DNA of 64,000 nucleotides from Marinobacter sp. LV10R510-11A (GTDB lineage Bacteria > Pseudomonadota > Gammaproteobacteria > Pseudomonadales > Oleiphilaceae): positions 3,534,001-3,598,000 of the forward strand of contig NZ_LT907980.1 of the NCBI RefSeq assembly GCF_900215155.1. The letters are read 5' to 3'. The translations under genes and the position numbers were made by a program. Positions 1-8,871 of the stretch are shown here, in pieces (within the stretch, counting starts at the first letter, position 1; every line of letters begins with the position of its first letter). Below the pieces are notes generated by a model, which had not been told where the DNA came from, searched no databases, and saw only the letters and a program-made list of their open reading frames with translations.

Positions 1-84
1 TTACACCACACAGCTTGATGCAGGTCAGTAAGCTAGGTAGCTGAAGATAACTATAGCTTGTGAACGCTTTTTAAGGAGAGATTG

Positions 85-1761
85 ATGACCGATGATAAAC
101 GCCGCCGCCATTCCGCCCCCGTGGTGGACGGTATAGGTAAGTCCGCCAGCCGCGCTATGCTGCGGGCCGTCGGCTTTACTGATGAAGATTTTCGCAAACC
201 CCAGGTGGGCATTGCTTCCACCTGGAGTAACTTAACGCCTTGCAACATGCACATTCATGAACTGGCAGAAGCTTCTTCGGCGGGTGCAGATTCGGCCGGT
301 GGCAAGTCGCTGATTTTTAATACCATCACGGTTTCCGACGGCATTGCCAATGGCACTCTGGGCATGAAGTACTCGTTGGTTTCCCGGGAGGTTATCGCGG
401 ATTCCATCGAAACCGTAGCAGGTTGCGAGGGCTTTGACGGGTTGGTTGCCATTGGCGGCTGTGACAAGAACATGCCTGGTTGCTTGATGGGTCTGGCTCG
501 GCTGAACCGGCCTTCGGTATTTGTGTATGGCGGCACGATTCTACCCGGTGAAAACCATACAGACATTGTCTCGGTATTTGAGGCGGTAGGCGCCCATGCC
601 CGGGGTGATCTTGATCTGATCGAAGTCAAACAGATTGAGGAAACGGCCATACCCGGTCCGGGCTCTTGTGGCGGGATGTACACGGCCAATACTATGGCAT
701 CGGCGATTGAAGCCATGGGCATGAGCCTGCCTGGCAGCTCAGCGCAGAACGCGGTTTCTAACAACAAGCTGGACGACTGTCGCGCCGCTGGTGCAGCGGT
801 TATGAACCTCTTGGAGAAGGACATTAAGCCCTCCGATATCATGACCCGTGAGGCCTTTGAAAATGCCATTACGGTCGTGATAGCGCTCGGCGGCTCAACC
901 AACGCGGTTCTGCACCTGCTGGCAATGGCCAGTACAGTAGATGTTGAGCTCAGCCTTGAGGACTTTGTCGAAATTGGTAAGCGCGTACCCGTGCTGGCGG
1001 ACTTGCGCCCAAGTGGGCATTACATGATGTCGGAACTGGTGGCCATTGGTGGTATTCAGCCGCTGATGAAGATGCTGCTGGAGCGGGGGCTTCTACATGG
1101 GGATTGCCTGACCGTGACCGGACAGTCGCTGGCTGAAAACCTGGCATCTGTTGAACCCTATCCTGAGGCCCAGGATATTATTCGCGCGTTTGATAATCCT
1201 GTGAAAGCGGACAGCCATTTGCGTATTCTTTATGGCAACCTGGCTCCTGAAGGCTCGGTGGCCAAGATTACCGGCAAGGAAGGCACTCATTTTTCCGGTC
1301 GTGCTCGGGTATTCCATTCAGAAGAGGAAGCCCAAGAACGGATTATGGACGGCACCGTTGTTGCCGGTGATGTGCTGGTTATCCGCTACGAAGGCCCCAA
1401 AGGTGGCCCGGGTATGCGTGAAATGCTGACGCCTACATCGGCGATTATGGGCAAGGGCCTAGGCAATGATGTGGCACTGATTACTGACGGGCGTTTTTCT
1501 GGCGGTAGCCACGGGTTTGTGGTTGGGCACATTGCACCAGAAGCCGCAGAGGGTGGCCCCATTGCGCTGGTTGAAGATGGCGATACAATTACCATTGATG
1601 CCGTTGCCAACAGCATGGAACTGGATGTGTCTGATGAAGAGCTGGAGCGTCGGCGGAAAGCATGGGTTGCACCTCAGCCACGCTTTACTCGAGGTGTGCT
1701 GGCAAAATACGCCCGCACCGTGAGCTCTGCATCCACTGGCGCGGTTACCGATCTGCCTTAG
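85..1761 (+). CDS. ilvD: Dihydroxy-acid dehydratase
   Basis: A 558-residue cytosolic iron-sulfur enzyme that dehydrates 2,3-dihydroxy-isovalerate and 2,3-dihydroxy-3-methylvalerate to the 2-keto acids of valine and isoleucine synthesis. Three conserved cluster-ligand cysteines are visible: C53 in NLTPCNMH, C126 in GGCDKNMPG and C195 in GPGSCGGMY. The length fits the short (about 560 aa) IlvD class rather than the roughly 615 aa enterobacterial form. The ATG at 85 is preferred over an in-frame TTG at 82 because AAGGAG at 73-78 then sits 6 nt upstream. The 84 bases before it hold nothing else I recognise. The next gene begins 32 bp downstream on the same strand. No other ilv genes are in the window. 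Confidence 0.96.
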   Translation: MTDDKRRRHSAPVVDGIGKSASRAMLRAVGFTDEDFRKPQVGIASTWSNLTPCNMHIHELAEASSAGADSAGGKSLIFNTITVSDGIANGTLGMKYSLVSREVIADSIETVAGCEGFDGLVAIGGCDKNMPGCLMGLARLNRPSVFVYGGTILPGENHTDIVSVFEAVGAHARGDLDLIEVKQIEETAIPGPGSCGGMYTANTMASAIEAMGMSLPGSSAQNAVSNNKLDDCRAAGAAVMNLLEKDIKPSDIMTREAFENAITVVIALGGSTNAVLHLLAMASTVDVELSLEDFVEIGKRVPVLADLRPSGHYMMSELVAIGGIQPLMKMLLERGLLHGDCLTVTGQSLAENLASVEPYPEAQDIIRAFDNPVKADSHLRILYGNLAPEGSVAKITGKEGTHFSGRARVFHSEEEAQERIMDGTVVAGDVLVIRYEGPKGGPGMREMLTPTSAIMGKGLGNDVALITDGRFSGGSHGFVVGHIAPEAAEGGPIALVEDGDTITIDAVANSMELDVSDEELERRRKAWVAPQPRFTRGVLAKYARTVSSASTGAVTDLP

Positions 1762-1793
1762 GGCGCCGGTACAGCAACAATAGAGTCTGATAA

Positions 1794-2732
1794 ATGCATA
1801 GAACGAACCTAGCGCGAATGATGATTTGGCTGATGCTTTGCCTGCCACTGGCAGTGCACGCGCATCAGAAAAGCCCCAGTAATGCGGGTGCTCAGGGCCC
1901 GAACCTGGCATCCGTTAATGCAGCCGTGGCCGTGGCCGGCAGCAATGCTTTGTTGTTTGCCAAAAATGCCGATCGTTCGGTGCCCATAGCGTCTGTTACC
2001 AAAGTAATGACGGCATTGGTGGTGCTTGAATCTGGTGTGCCGCTGAATGACTGGTTGGTATTCCAGAAGCGGCATACGCCTGCAGCAGCTAATGCGTACA
2101 CCCGCATCCGAGTCGGGTCGGAGATGCGCCGTGCCGACGTGCTGCGTATTGCCCTGATGTCGTCAGAGAACTTTGCCGCCTACACACTGGCCCGGAGTCA
2201 CCCGGGAGGGTTTGAGGGATTTATCGATGCCATGAACGCTAAGGCAAAAGCACTAGGTATGACAGGCACTCAGTTTGTAGACCCCACGGGATTGTCGGTG
2301 GAAAATCTTTCAACCGCTGGGGACTTGGTACGGCTGGTTAATGCCGCTGCGAAGTACCCGGAGATTCGCGAGTACACGACAACCGAGTATTTCCGAGGTC
2401 AGTTCCGACAGCCCCGTTACAGCTTATCCTTCGGCAACACCAACGCTTTAGTACACCGTGAAAGCTGGGGTGTGGGGTTGAGTAAAACCGGCTATTTGTC
2501 TGACGCGGGGCGTTGCTTGGTTATGATTTCCAAGATGAACGGCAAGCGGGTGGTTACGGTGCTTCTGGATTCGCTGGGCACCCGATCGCCCATGGGGGAT
2601 GCTGGGCGCATCAAACGTTGGTTAGATACCGGCGCCAGTGGCCAGGTGGCGAAAGCGGCGCGGGCATACGCGCAGGAAAAAAACGCGTCTTATAACTCTG
2701 CGGCTCACAGCACCACAGCCGCTTTGAATTAA
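1794..2732 (+). CDS. pbpG: PBP7-type serine endopeptidase/carboxypeptidase (peptidase S11)
   Basis: A low-molecular-mass penicillin-binding protein, 312 aa, exported by an N-terminal signal peptide (hydrophobic residues 9-21, ending VHA). The three active-site motifs of the S11 family are present: SxxK as S67-V-T-K70, SxN as SEN near residue 123, and KTG near residue 229. Such enzymes trim D,D peptide cross-links in periplasmic peptidoglycan. There is no C-terminal amphipathic anchor of the PBP5 type, and the length fits PBP7/PbpG. It follows ilvD by 32 bp, but no functional link is evident. The symbol is a family-level assignment. Confidence 0.88.
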   Translation: MHRTNLARMMIWLMLCLPLAVHAHQKSPSNAGAQGPNLASVNAAVAVAGSNALLFAKNADRSVPIASVTKVMTALVVLESGVPLNDWLVFQKRHTPAAANAYTRIRVGSEMRRADVLRIALMSSENFAAYTLARSHPGGFEGFIDAMNAKAKALGMTGTQFVDPTGLSVENLSTAGDLVRLVNAAAKYPEIREYTTTEYFRGQFRQPRYSLSFGNTNALVHRESWGVGLSKTGYLSDAGRCLVMISKMNGKRVVTVLLDSLGTRSPMGDAGRIKRWLDTGASGQVAKAARAYAQEKNASYNSAAHSTTAALN

Positions 2733-2778
2733 GATGCACGCTGAAGTGCGTGCAGAAGCTGAACAAGGCAGGAACCTC

Positions 2779-3258
2779 ATGGTTCGGATCTTTACCACGG
2801 GCGGCACAATAGACAAGGTGTATTTTGACGCCAACAGCGAATTTGAAATCGGTGAGTCTCTGGTGCCGGAACTGCTTGCAGAATCTAATATCTATAAAGG
2901 CTACCGTCTGCAGGGATTGTTGCGCAAAGACAGCCTTGAGATGACCGATGAGGATCGCGCGCTGGTGCTTGAAGCCGTCACAGGTAGTGGCAGTGATCGC
3001 ATACTGATCACGCACGGCACAGACACGATGGCGGAAACGGCTTCGGTGCTGTCGGATCTAAGGCACAAAACAATTGTTCTTACGGGGGCCATGCAGCCTG
3101 CCCGGATGCGCCGTAGCGATGCGGTGTTTAACATAGGTTTTGCCTGGGCGGCGGTGCAGCTTTTGCCGCCCGGAGTATACATAGCGATGAACGGCGAAGT
3201 GTTCGAGGCAGGTGCCGTGCGCAAAAACCTGAAAGCCCAACGTTTCGAACGGACCTGA
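2779..3258 (+). CDS. Short single-domain asparaginase-like protein
   Basis: About 159 aa, covering only the N-terminal (active-site) domain of the asparaginase fold. Both family signatures are visible: TTGGTIDK near the start with the nucleophile threonine, and THGTDTMAETA about 80 residues later with the Thr-Asp pair. A GAMQPA segment follows. Classic L-asparaginases are about 330 aa with a second domain that completes the site; here the frame ends after a KNLKAQRFER segment. Compact proteins of this sort are known in Gammaproteobacteria as 'asparaginase domain' proteins, so the shortness is probably natural, and activity is unproven. I chose ATG 2779, which has AGGA at 2770-2773, over an upstream ATG at 2734 that directly follows the pbpG stop. 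Confidence 0.72.
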   Translation: MVRIFTTGGTIDKVYFDANSEFEIGESLVPELLAESNIYKGYRLQGLLRKDSLEMTDEDRALVLEAVTGSGSDRILITHGTDTMAETASVLSDLRHKTIVLTGAMQPARMRRSDAVFNIGFAWAAVQLLPPGVYIAMNGEVFEAGAVRKNLKAQRFERT

Positions 3259-3270
3259 GCGCTACTGAAC

Positions 3271-3972
3271 TCAGCCTATCGAAGCGATTTCCTGCTCTGT
3301 CAGCTCCCGGTATGCGCCTGGCTCCAGTGTCGGGTCGAGCATAATGTCGCCAATGCTTTGCCTATGCAGAGCTTCCACATGATTGCCCGCCGCTGCCAGC
3401 ATGCGCTTGACCTGATGATAGCGCCCCTCTGAAATCGTTAGTTCAATCAGCTGCTGCTCCAGAACCTTCACCTGCGCCGGCTTCGTGGGCTTTGGGTCGT
3501 GGTGAAGTATTACGCCTGTTTCTAGGGCCTCGATGGTTGATTCTAAAATAGGCGTGCTCAAATTCACCCGATAGGTTTTCGGGCATTCTACTCTGGGGGA
3601 AGCAACCCTGTGGGACCATTGGCCGTCGGTTGTTAGCAACAGTAAACCGGTGGTGTCGGCGTCTAGCCGCCCTACGATATGAAGATTGCGGGTTAGCTCG
3701 ATTAGCTCAGCGGGTAGAAGCTCTAACGCTGTTGGGTGCTCGCTGTCAAGGGTCGCACTCACAACGCCTGCAGGCTTATTGAGCATGAGATAACGCTCAC
3801 CCTGCAGAGCTAGCTGTTTTCCGTTCAGCAGAACCTGGGCGCCGGCTGGGATGTGTTTACCGGTATCCTTCCAAACCTCACCGTTAACTGTGACGCTACT
3901 AGCATGTATCGCGCGCCTAGCCTCTTTGCGTGAAAGCGGTGAGCTGGTGGAAATAAACTGATCAAGGCGCAT
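3271..3972 (-). CDS. rsuA: 16S rRNA pseudouridine synthase, RsuA family
   Basis: A 233-aa RNA-modifying enzyme with an N-terminal S4 RNA-binding domain (MRLDQFIS...SRKEARRAI, residues 1-60) and a C-terminal pseudouridine synthase domain. The catalytic aspartate lies in GRLDADTTGLLLLT. The family isomerises a uridine (U516 in E. coli 16S rRNA). The start at 3972 gives the usual MRLD N-terminus, with GAGGAA about 9 nt upstream; the longer open frame to 4038 lies inside the neighbouring gene and is not used. It begins 4 bp after the upstream membrane-protein gene, so the two are probably co-transcribed. RluE-type specificity cannot be excluded. Confidence 0.85.
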   Translation of the reverse strand: MRLDQFISTSSPLSRKEARRAIHASSVTVNGEVWKDTGKHIPAGAQVLLNGKQLALQGERYLMLNKPAGVVSATLDSEHPTALELLPAELIELTRNLHIVGRLDADTTGLLLLTTDGQWSHRVASPRVECPKTYRVNLSTPILESTIEALETGVILHHDPKPTKPAQVKVLEQQLIELTISEGRYHQVKRMLAAAGNHVEALHRQSIGDIMLDPTLEPGAYRELTEQEIASIG

Positions 3973-3976
3973 GGTT

Positions 3977-5005
3977 TTAACATTCCTCGCCGGGGGCCGG
4001 CGTTGCAAGGCTGGCAAGGCACAGCACCGGAATGGCACCGGTCGTGCGACCCCAGAGTAGTGGCAGTGCGCCGGTATTCATGGCAGGCCGTGGCGCTCGC
4101 TCGCCATCAGCGGGTGTAAGGGTACCATCTCGGTCATGGGCCAGCACAAAAGAAAAAGGATGCGCGCCTGGGATGCCCAAGCGAACGTCAGTTGCGGTGA
4201 TTTCGCCATTGGCTCGTCTGTAGTCGAGAAAGCCCCGGGTAAACCGTTCCAGGCGACGGGTTTCGGACAATTGCGAGACGGCGCTCGCCAGCTCCGGTTG
4301 GCGGGGGAAGTATTCAAGCGTTAAAGGGGTGTCGCCATCCAAAAAGCCGGTAACAATTTCAACCCGCTGTTGGTGGGTTATGGCAGTGGCGCGCCAGAGT
4401 ACCGTGTTGAAGGGCATAGGCTGCACGAGTAATTCAGCGCCAGCGAAGCCGGCTTTTGCGAGAGCTGGTTGCACACGCTCGGTAATCATCTGCTGAGCTA
4501 CAAAAGACCAGCCGAGATACGCAGTGGACAGCAGCAGGCCAGCCGTTATCGCGCGCAAGGCTGGAGGGCGCAATAGAAAGGCAATACAACCGGCAAGCAA
4601 GGGCAAAGTATAAAGCGGGTCGATAATGAAGATGCTGCTGATGGCAAGCGGTCGGCCAAAAGGCCAGAAAAGCTGGGTGCCGTAGGTAGTAAACGTGTCT
4701 AAAAGAGGGTGCGTCATCAACACTAGAGCGGTTAGTAATAACCAACGCGAGAACCCCAGCTCAGGTTTCCAGCGCCAGAGTAAAGCCGCCAATAGCAGTG
4801 ATAGAGGTGCAAGCACGAACAAAGAATGGCTGAAACCGCGATGTTGAGTAAAGTTCGCGACCGCTGTTCCGTAATCAATAAGCACGTCAAGATCAGGAAG
4901 TGTGGCCAGCAGCGCGCCAATGAGAAGAATCGGCCGCCCGAGCGCTTTTCCCGCCAGAGCCCCGGCTATTGAGGCGCCAAGGGCCGCCTGAGTGATTGAG
5001 TCCAT
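3977..5005 (-). CDS. YdjM-type membrane-bound metal-dependent hydrolase
   Basis: A 342-aa integral membrane protein of the YdjM/DUF457 family. It begins MDSITQAALGAS, typical of the family, and carries the putative metal-binding motif QHRGFSHS around residue 55. Four or more hydrophobic helices occupy residues 1-165; the C-terminal 170 residues are soluble. The family is annotated as LexA-regulated putative hydrolase in enterobacteria, but substrates are not established. No SOS box was found upstream here. The stop lies 4 bp before the rsuA start. No strong ribosome-binding site precedes ATG 5005. Confidence 0.7.
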   Translation of the reverse strand: MDSITQAALGASIAGALAGKALGRPILLIGALLATLPDLDVLIDYGTAVANFTQHRGFSHSLFVLAPLSLLLAALLWRWKPELGFSRWLLLTALVLMTHPLLDTFTTYGTQLFWPFGRPLAISSIFIIDPLYTLPLLAGCIAFLLRPPALRAITAGLLLSTAYLGWSFVAQQMITERVQPALAKAGFAGAELLVQPMPFNTVLWRATAITHQQRVEIVTGFLDGDTPLTLEYFPRQPELASAVSQLSETRRLERFTRGFLDYRRANGEITATDVRLGIPGAHPFSFVLAHDRDGTLTPADGERAPRPAMNTGALPLLWGRTTGAIPVLCLASLATPAPGEEC

Positions 5006-5079
5006 AAATTTCGTATGCGTTTAGAGAGCGTCTGGCCCGGAGTTTTCAGCCTTTGATATGTAAACAAAGCATACAGAGA

Positions 5080-6330
5080 TCAAGGGGTAATTACTTTAAG
5101 CCCATCAAGCAATTCCTGGTTTGGATAACCATCGGCGATCAACCCCTCGTCGCTTTGATACTTCCTAATAGCGGAGCGGGTTGCGGGCCCGGTAATACCG
5201 TCTGGCTTGCCAGCATCGTACCCGCGCTCATTGAGAGTGGTTTGAAGTTCAAGAACCGTGTCTCTTGAGAGTGAGGGGGTATCTACCGGTGGCGGGTTCT
5301 GGAGCGTTCCTGCGCCGGCGATACGGTCGGCCAGGTGGCCTACGGCAATGGCGTAAAACTCAGAGCGGTTCCAGCCCATGATGACTTCAAAGTTGTGATA
5401 AGCCAGAAAGGCTGGCCCGCGATGGCCCGCGGGAATAATCAATGCCGCGGGGATAGCCTCTTGGGCGAGGGGCCTGCCGAATGCGTCGGTAATACCTAGC
5501 TCCCGCCATTTGCTCAGTTCAATGCGGCGGCCATCGGCAAGGGAATAGTCAAAGTTCTCTGGCAGCAGCACTTCCCGGCCCCAACGATAATCCCCGTCCC
5601 AGTTCATGGACTGCAGAAAGCGCCCGGCAGACATCATGGCGTCTGGCAGACTGTTCCACAGGTCACGGCGCCCGTCGCCGTCTGCGTCTACGGCGTGCTT
5701 CAAAAATACTGTGGGCATGAACTGAACGTGGCCCATGGCTCCGGCCCAGGACCCTTCCATTTGTTCTACGGGAATGGCGCCTTCATCAATAATGCGCAAG
5801 GCGGCAATCAGCTGTTCCGTAAAGAACGTGCTGCGCCGGGCATCGCAAGCTAGGGTTGTTAGGGAATCTGGTACCGACATTTTCCCGAAATAGCTGCCGA
5901 AGTTGGTTTCTAGGCCCCAAAAAGCGACTAGATAAGGTGCGGGCACGCCGGTTGCCTCGGTCACCCGTTCCAGCAGTGCGCTGTGTTCCTTGATCAGCTC
6001 ACGGCCTTTGTTCACCCTGTCGTCGTTAACCCGACGGTTCAGGTAGTCTGCAAATGTGGTGGTGAACTCGGGCTGTTTACGGTCCAACTCGATCACCCGG
6101 TCTAAACGCACGACCCCCGTCATGACGTCCTTGGCCGTTTTAGCGCTCACCCCGGCTGCGATGGCTTTTTCCTGCAGCTGCAGCTTGCACTCCTCAAAGC
6201 CTTCGGGTGCTTCCGGTAGCGCGTCACTCTCTGCCATGGCAGGCAACGCGGAAGTGGCCAAAAAGGCAGATACACAGAAACGGCACGTTATATGGCGGTT
6301 GGGCAGAATCCTTGCAAGCTTAGTTAGCAC
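5080..6330 (-). CDS. Lytic murein transglycosylase with peptidoglycan-binding domain
   Basis: A 416-aa periplasmic enzyme that cleaves the glycan strand of peptidoglycan to 1,6-anhydro products. An N-terminal signal peptide (to about residue 33, PAMAES) lacks a lipobox. The MltB-like catalytic domain holds the catalytic glutamate in WGLETNFGSYFGK (about residue 145) and the motif AMGHVQFMPT. A C-terminal peptidoglycan-binding domain (LQTTLNERGYDAGKPDG..., about residues 350-412) follows. Translation starts at GTG 6330, with GAGG 8 nt upstream. It is longer than the lipoprotein MltB because of the extra binding domain, so no symbol is given. Confidence 0.88.
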   Translation of the reverse strand: MLTKLARILPNRHITCRFCVSAFLATSALPAMAESDALPEAPEGFEECKLQLQEKAIAAGVSAKTAKDVMTGVVRLDRVIELDRKQPEFTTTFADYLNRRVNDDRVNKGRELIKEHSALLERVTEATGVPAPYLVAFWGLETNFGSYFGKMSVPDSLTTLACDARRSTFFTEQLIAALRIIDEGAIPVEQMEGSWAGAMGHVQFMPTVFLKHAVDADGDGRRDLWNSLPDAMMSAGRFLQSMNWDGDYRWGREVLLPENFDYSLADGRRIELSKWRELGITDAFGRPLAQEAIPAALIIPAGHRGPAFLAYHNFEVIMGWNRSEFYAIAVGHLADRIAGAGTLQNPPPVDTPSLSRDTVLELQTTLNERGYDAGKPDGITGPATRSAIRKYQSDEGLIADGYPNQELLDGLKVITP

Positions 6331-6440
6331 GCGAAACCTCGGTCTAGGTAAAAGATGTGGGCAACTAGGCCCATGGTAGCGTGTTTTCTGGCCGGTGGAA
6401 CACTTTGCAGGGCCACCGGGGGTGACAGTTCTTTAACCTC

Positions 6441-6848
6441 TTGGCTCCAGAACTTTCTGCAACGCTGAAAGCGCTGGTGGTTGATGACGCCAGTTTTGTA
6501 AGGGACCTAATTAAGCGGACGATACGCCAGCGCTTCCCGGTGATAGAAACCACCGAAGCTCAAAATGGTCGTAGGGCGCAGTCGCTCATGTCCCGGACGA
6601 ACTTTGACCTGATTTTATGTGACTGGGAAATGCCCGAAATGTCCGGCCTTGAGTTGCTGCAATTGATGCGCCAGCAGCCTCAGCGCCGCTACTGGGGAGT
6701 CGACAACCGGCTGCGGCAAACGCTAAATCCCACCCGTATCCCGAAAGTTTACTCTGCCGGCACTGCCACTAGCAGGTGTGCCGGGAAGTGGCAGATAAAT
6801 TCGCTGCCTTCACCTAGACTGCTGCGTATCTCTAAGCGGCCATCGTGA
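6441..6848 (+). pseudogene. Remnant of a CheY-like response regulator
   Basis: The open frame encodes about 80 residues of a receiver domain: the acidic pair in LVVDDASFVRDL, and the phospho-acceptor strand LILCDWEMPEMSG. The similarity stops around position 6690 at LMRQQPQ. The remaining 50 codons look random and run antisense over the 3' end of phoR. The beta4-beta5 part with the switch Thr/Ser and conserved Lys is absent, as is any output domain. There is no ATG; the frame can only open at TTG 6441, without a good ribosome-binding site. I read this as a 3'-truncated, probably dead gene converging on phoR. A short functional receiver is unlikely given the missing half. Confidence 0.6.
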
Positions 6849-8056
6849 TTGAGCAGCACGTGCTTAACGATAGCCAACCCCAGCCCGGTGCCCCCTGTAT
6901 CTTTATGCCGACTGGGGTCAGCGCGATAGAAACGTTCCGTCAGCCTGGGAATATGAACCTGATCGATACCGGCGCCAGTATCTTTTACTGAGAGGTGTCC
7001 ACCCTCACGATTGGTAAACCAGGATACGGTGATCCGGCCTCGGGCGGGCGTGTATTTAACAGCGTTGAATACCAAGTTGGAAAAGGCACTGCGCAGCTGG
7101 TTTTCATTGCCCTTGAGTAGATTTGGATCGGCTGCTTCGAAGATGATTTCATGCTTGTCTTCGCCGCTTAGTGTTCGGGCGTCCTCGCAGATCTGCCGGA
7201 TCAACCTACCTACGTCTGTTGGCGTGTCGTTTTCTTCCTGCTCAGCGGTTTCAATTTGGGATAGCAAAATGAGATCGGTAATCAGTGTCTCCATGCGAAA
7301 AGACTGGGTTGCCATGGTCTTGATGGCTCGCCGCCATTTGGCAGGCAGGTCATCCGCGTTATCTACCAGGGTCTCCAGATAACCGCTGATCACGGTCAGC
7401 GGGGTTCGCATTTCATGGGAAACGTTACTGACGAAATCCCGGCGCATCTGCTCCAGCTGATGCAGGCGCGAGACGTCCTTGGCTAAGATGAGGCGGTCAT
7501 CCTCCCCGAACAGGCTGATCTGGATCTGCAGATGTATGTGGGGTTTGGCAGGTGAATTCAGCTCCAGGGGTTCGCGGTAGTCTTTCGCATCAAAGTAGGA
7601 TTTGAAGACCGGTGTGCGAATGAGATTGTAGATGTACTGCCCCTGATCCGTGCTACGGCGAAACCCCAGCAGGTGCTCCGCAGAACCGTTCCACCACTCC
7701 ATGGCGCCGCGGGCGTCGGTCATGATAACGCCATCGCGCATGGCATTGGTGGATTCCTGTATGCGGTCGATTCTTGCCCGTAAACGATCCCGGGTTTGCA
7801 AGTGGTTCTGATTGAGTTTATGCAACGTTTCAAAAAGGTCGCCCCATATGCCCAGGCTCTGGGGTGCTTCATCAGTGGCATTCGGATTTGCCAGCCATAG
7901 CGCCAGCCGCCGGGTTTGATAGAGCGTCCACAGCAGATAAATCCCCAAGCCAGTGGTCAGCCCGTAGGCCGGATACCCTAGATACAGGCCAGCAAGGGTT
8001 GTGCCCGCAAGGCCAGCAAGCGTGTAGCGCAAGTGTCGCGACCAGTTTTGCTGCAT
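6749..8056 (-). CDS. phoR: Phosphate regulon sensor histidine kinase PhoR
   Basis: A 435-aa inner-membrane kinase that phosphorylates PhoB under phosphate limitation and dephosphorylates it in excess. Two close hydrophobic segments (residues 9-45) form the membrane anchor. A PAS domain follows (about 95-205), then HisKA with the phospho-acceptor histidine in VSNVSHEMRTPLT, then HATPase with the N box (NLVFNAVKYTP), G1 (KDTGAGI) and G2 (GGTGLGLAIV). It lies 42 bp downstream of phoB on the same strand, the standard phoBR arrangement. Its 3' end is overlapped antisense by the response-regulator remnant. Confidence 0.93.
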   Translation of the reverse strand: MQQNWSRHLRYTLAGLAGTTLAGLYLGYPAYGLTTGLGIYLLWTLYQTRRLALWLANPNATDEAPQSLGIWGDLFETLHKLNQNHLQTRDRLRARIDRIQESTNAMRDGVIMTDARGAMEWWNGSAEHLLGFRRSTDQGQYIYNLIRTPVFKSYFDAKDYREPLELNSPAKPHIHLQIQISLFGEDDRLILAKDVSRLHQLEQMRRDFVSNVSHEMRTPLTVISGYLETLVDNADDLPAKWRRAIKTMATQSFRMETLITDLILLSQIETAEQEENDTPTDVGRLIRQICEDARTLSGEDKHEIIFEAADPNLLKGNENQLRSAFSNLVFNAVKYTPARGRITVSWFTNREGGHLSVKDTGAGIDQVHIPRLTERFYRADPSRHKDTGGTGLGLAIVKHVLLNHDGRLEIRSSLGEGSEFICHFPAHLLVAVPAE

Positions 8057-8098
8057 GAAAGGTTGCCTTGTATTGCTCTTGTGTTTTGGGCCGGCCTA

Positions 8099-8791
8099 TC
8101 AGGCGGGCTGGGTAGAGAACCGGTAGCCTGCGCCTCTTACGGTCTGTATCAGATAATCGTGGCGATCCCCCAGGGCTTTGCGCAGCCTCCGGATGTGCAC
8201 ATCAACGGTGCGTTCTTCAACGTAAACGTTGCCGCCCCACACCTGATCCAGAAGCTGGGAGCGTGTATACACCCTTTCCTGATGTGTCATAAAAAATTGC
8301 AGCAGGCGGTACTCTGTAGGCCCTATGCTCAGGGAACTATCGTCTGTTGTGACGCGATGGCTTGAAGGGTCCAGTGTTAGACCGTCTACATCAATGGGGC
8401 TGTCGATGCCGGGAGGCGTTGCCCGACGAAGTACGGCCTTCAGGCGGGCGACAAGTTCTCTGGGGCTGAAAGGTTTGGTGATGTAATCATCCGCGCCCAC
8501 TTCCAGACCGCGGATTTTATTGTCTTCCTCGACTTTGGCGGTAAGCATGATGATGGGAATATCTGCGGTGGTCTCTTCTTTCTTCAGGCGTCTGGCGAGC
8601 TCTATGCCGCTGGTGCCGGGCAGCATCCAGTCCAGTAGTATGATATCCGGCTGCCTGTCGATAATCAGGGCGTGGGCTTCGCGCGCGTCTGCGGCTTCTA
8701 TGCACTCATAATCGGCCATTTCCAGTGCAACGGCGATCATTTCGCGGATGGCGGGTTCGTCGTCGACAATCAGGACGGTTTTTCCAGTCAT
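8099..8791 (-). CDS. phoB: Phosphate regulon response regulator PhoB
   Basis: A 230-aa OmpR-family transcription factor. The receiver has the acidic pocket (LIVDDEPAI), the phospho-acceptor Asp in IILLDWMLPGTSG and the switch Lys in DDYITKPFSPREL. A winged-helix DNA-binding domain follows (about 130-228; VYVEERTVDVHIRRLRKAL). It activates genes that carry Pho boxes. Two Pho-box-like sites lie 30-75 bp upstream (8821-8838, 8848-8865), consistent with autoregulation. It is preceded by ubiA and followed by phoR, the order seen in Pseudomonas. Confidence 0.95.
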   Translation of the reverse strand: MTGKTVLIVDDEPAIREMIAVALEMADYECIEAADAREAHALIIDRQPDIILLDWMLPGTSGIELARRLKKEETTADIPIIMLTAKVEEDNKIRGLEVGADDYITKPFSPRELVARLKAVLRRATPPGIDSPIDVDGLTLDPSSHRVTTDDSSLSIGPTEYRLLQFFMTHQERVYTRSQLLDQVWGGNVYVEERTVDVHIRRLRKALGDRHDYLIQTVRGAGYRFSTQPA

Positions 8792-8820
8792 AATCTATAA
8801 CCTGTTTCAGACCTTGATGT

Positions 8821-8838
8821 ATTACAAACCCATTACAG
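8821..8838 (-). promoter_or_regulatory. Pho-box-like site, promoter-proximal
   Basis: Read on the minus strand this is CTGTAAT-GGGT-TTGTAAT: two 7-mers resembling CTGTCAT, separated by 4 bp, as in the PhoB half-site arrangement (11-bp period). It lies 30 bp upstream of the phoB start codon, on phoB's strand. The second CTG of the consensus is TTG. Function is inferred from sequence and position only. Confidence 0.55.
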
Positions 8839-8847
8839 CGCCTGAGT

Positions 8848-8865
8848 GTTACAACTATGTGACAG
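8848..8865 (-). promoter_or_regulatory. Pho-box-like site, promoter-distal
   Basis: Read on the minus strand this is CTGTCAC-ATAG-TTGTAAC: an excellent first half-site, an AT-rich 4-bp spacer and a weaker second half-site. It lies 57 bp upstream of phoB and 6 bp past the ubiA stop. Together with the proximal site (9 bp between) it suggests tandem PhoB dimers on the phoB promoter. Confidence 0.65.
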
Positions 8866-8871
8866 GCCTTC

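Noticed and set aside
1..84. Sequence before ilvD considered for an RNA gene or leader attenuator
   Set aside because: No tRNA-like fold, leader peptide rich in Ile/Leu/Val or terminator could be seen; the upstream gene lies outside the window.
2734..3258. Truncated asparaginase considered as a pseudogene
   Set aside because: The frame is intact with both active-site motifs and a good ribosome-binding site. Compact single-domain relatives exist, so shortness alone does not show decay.
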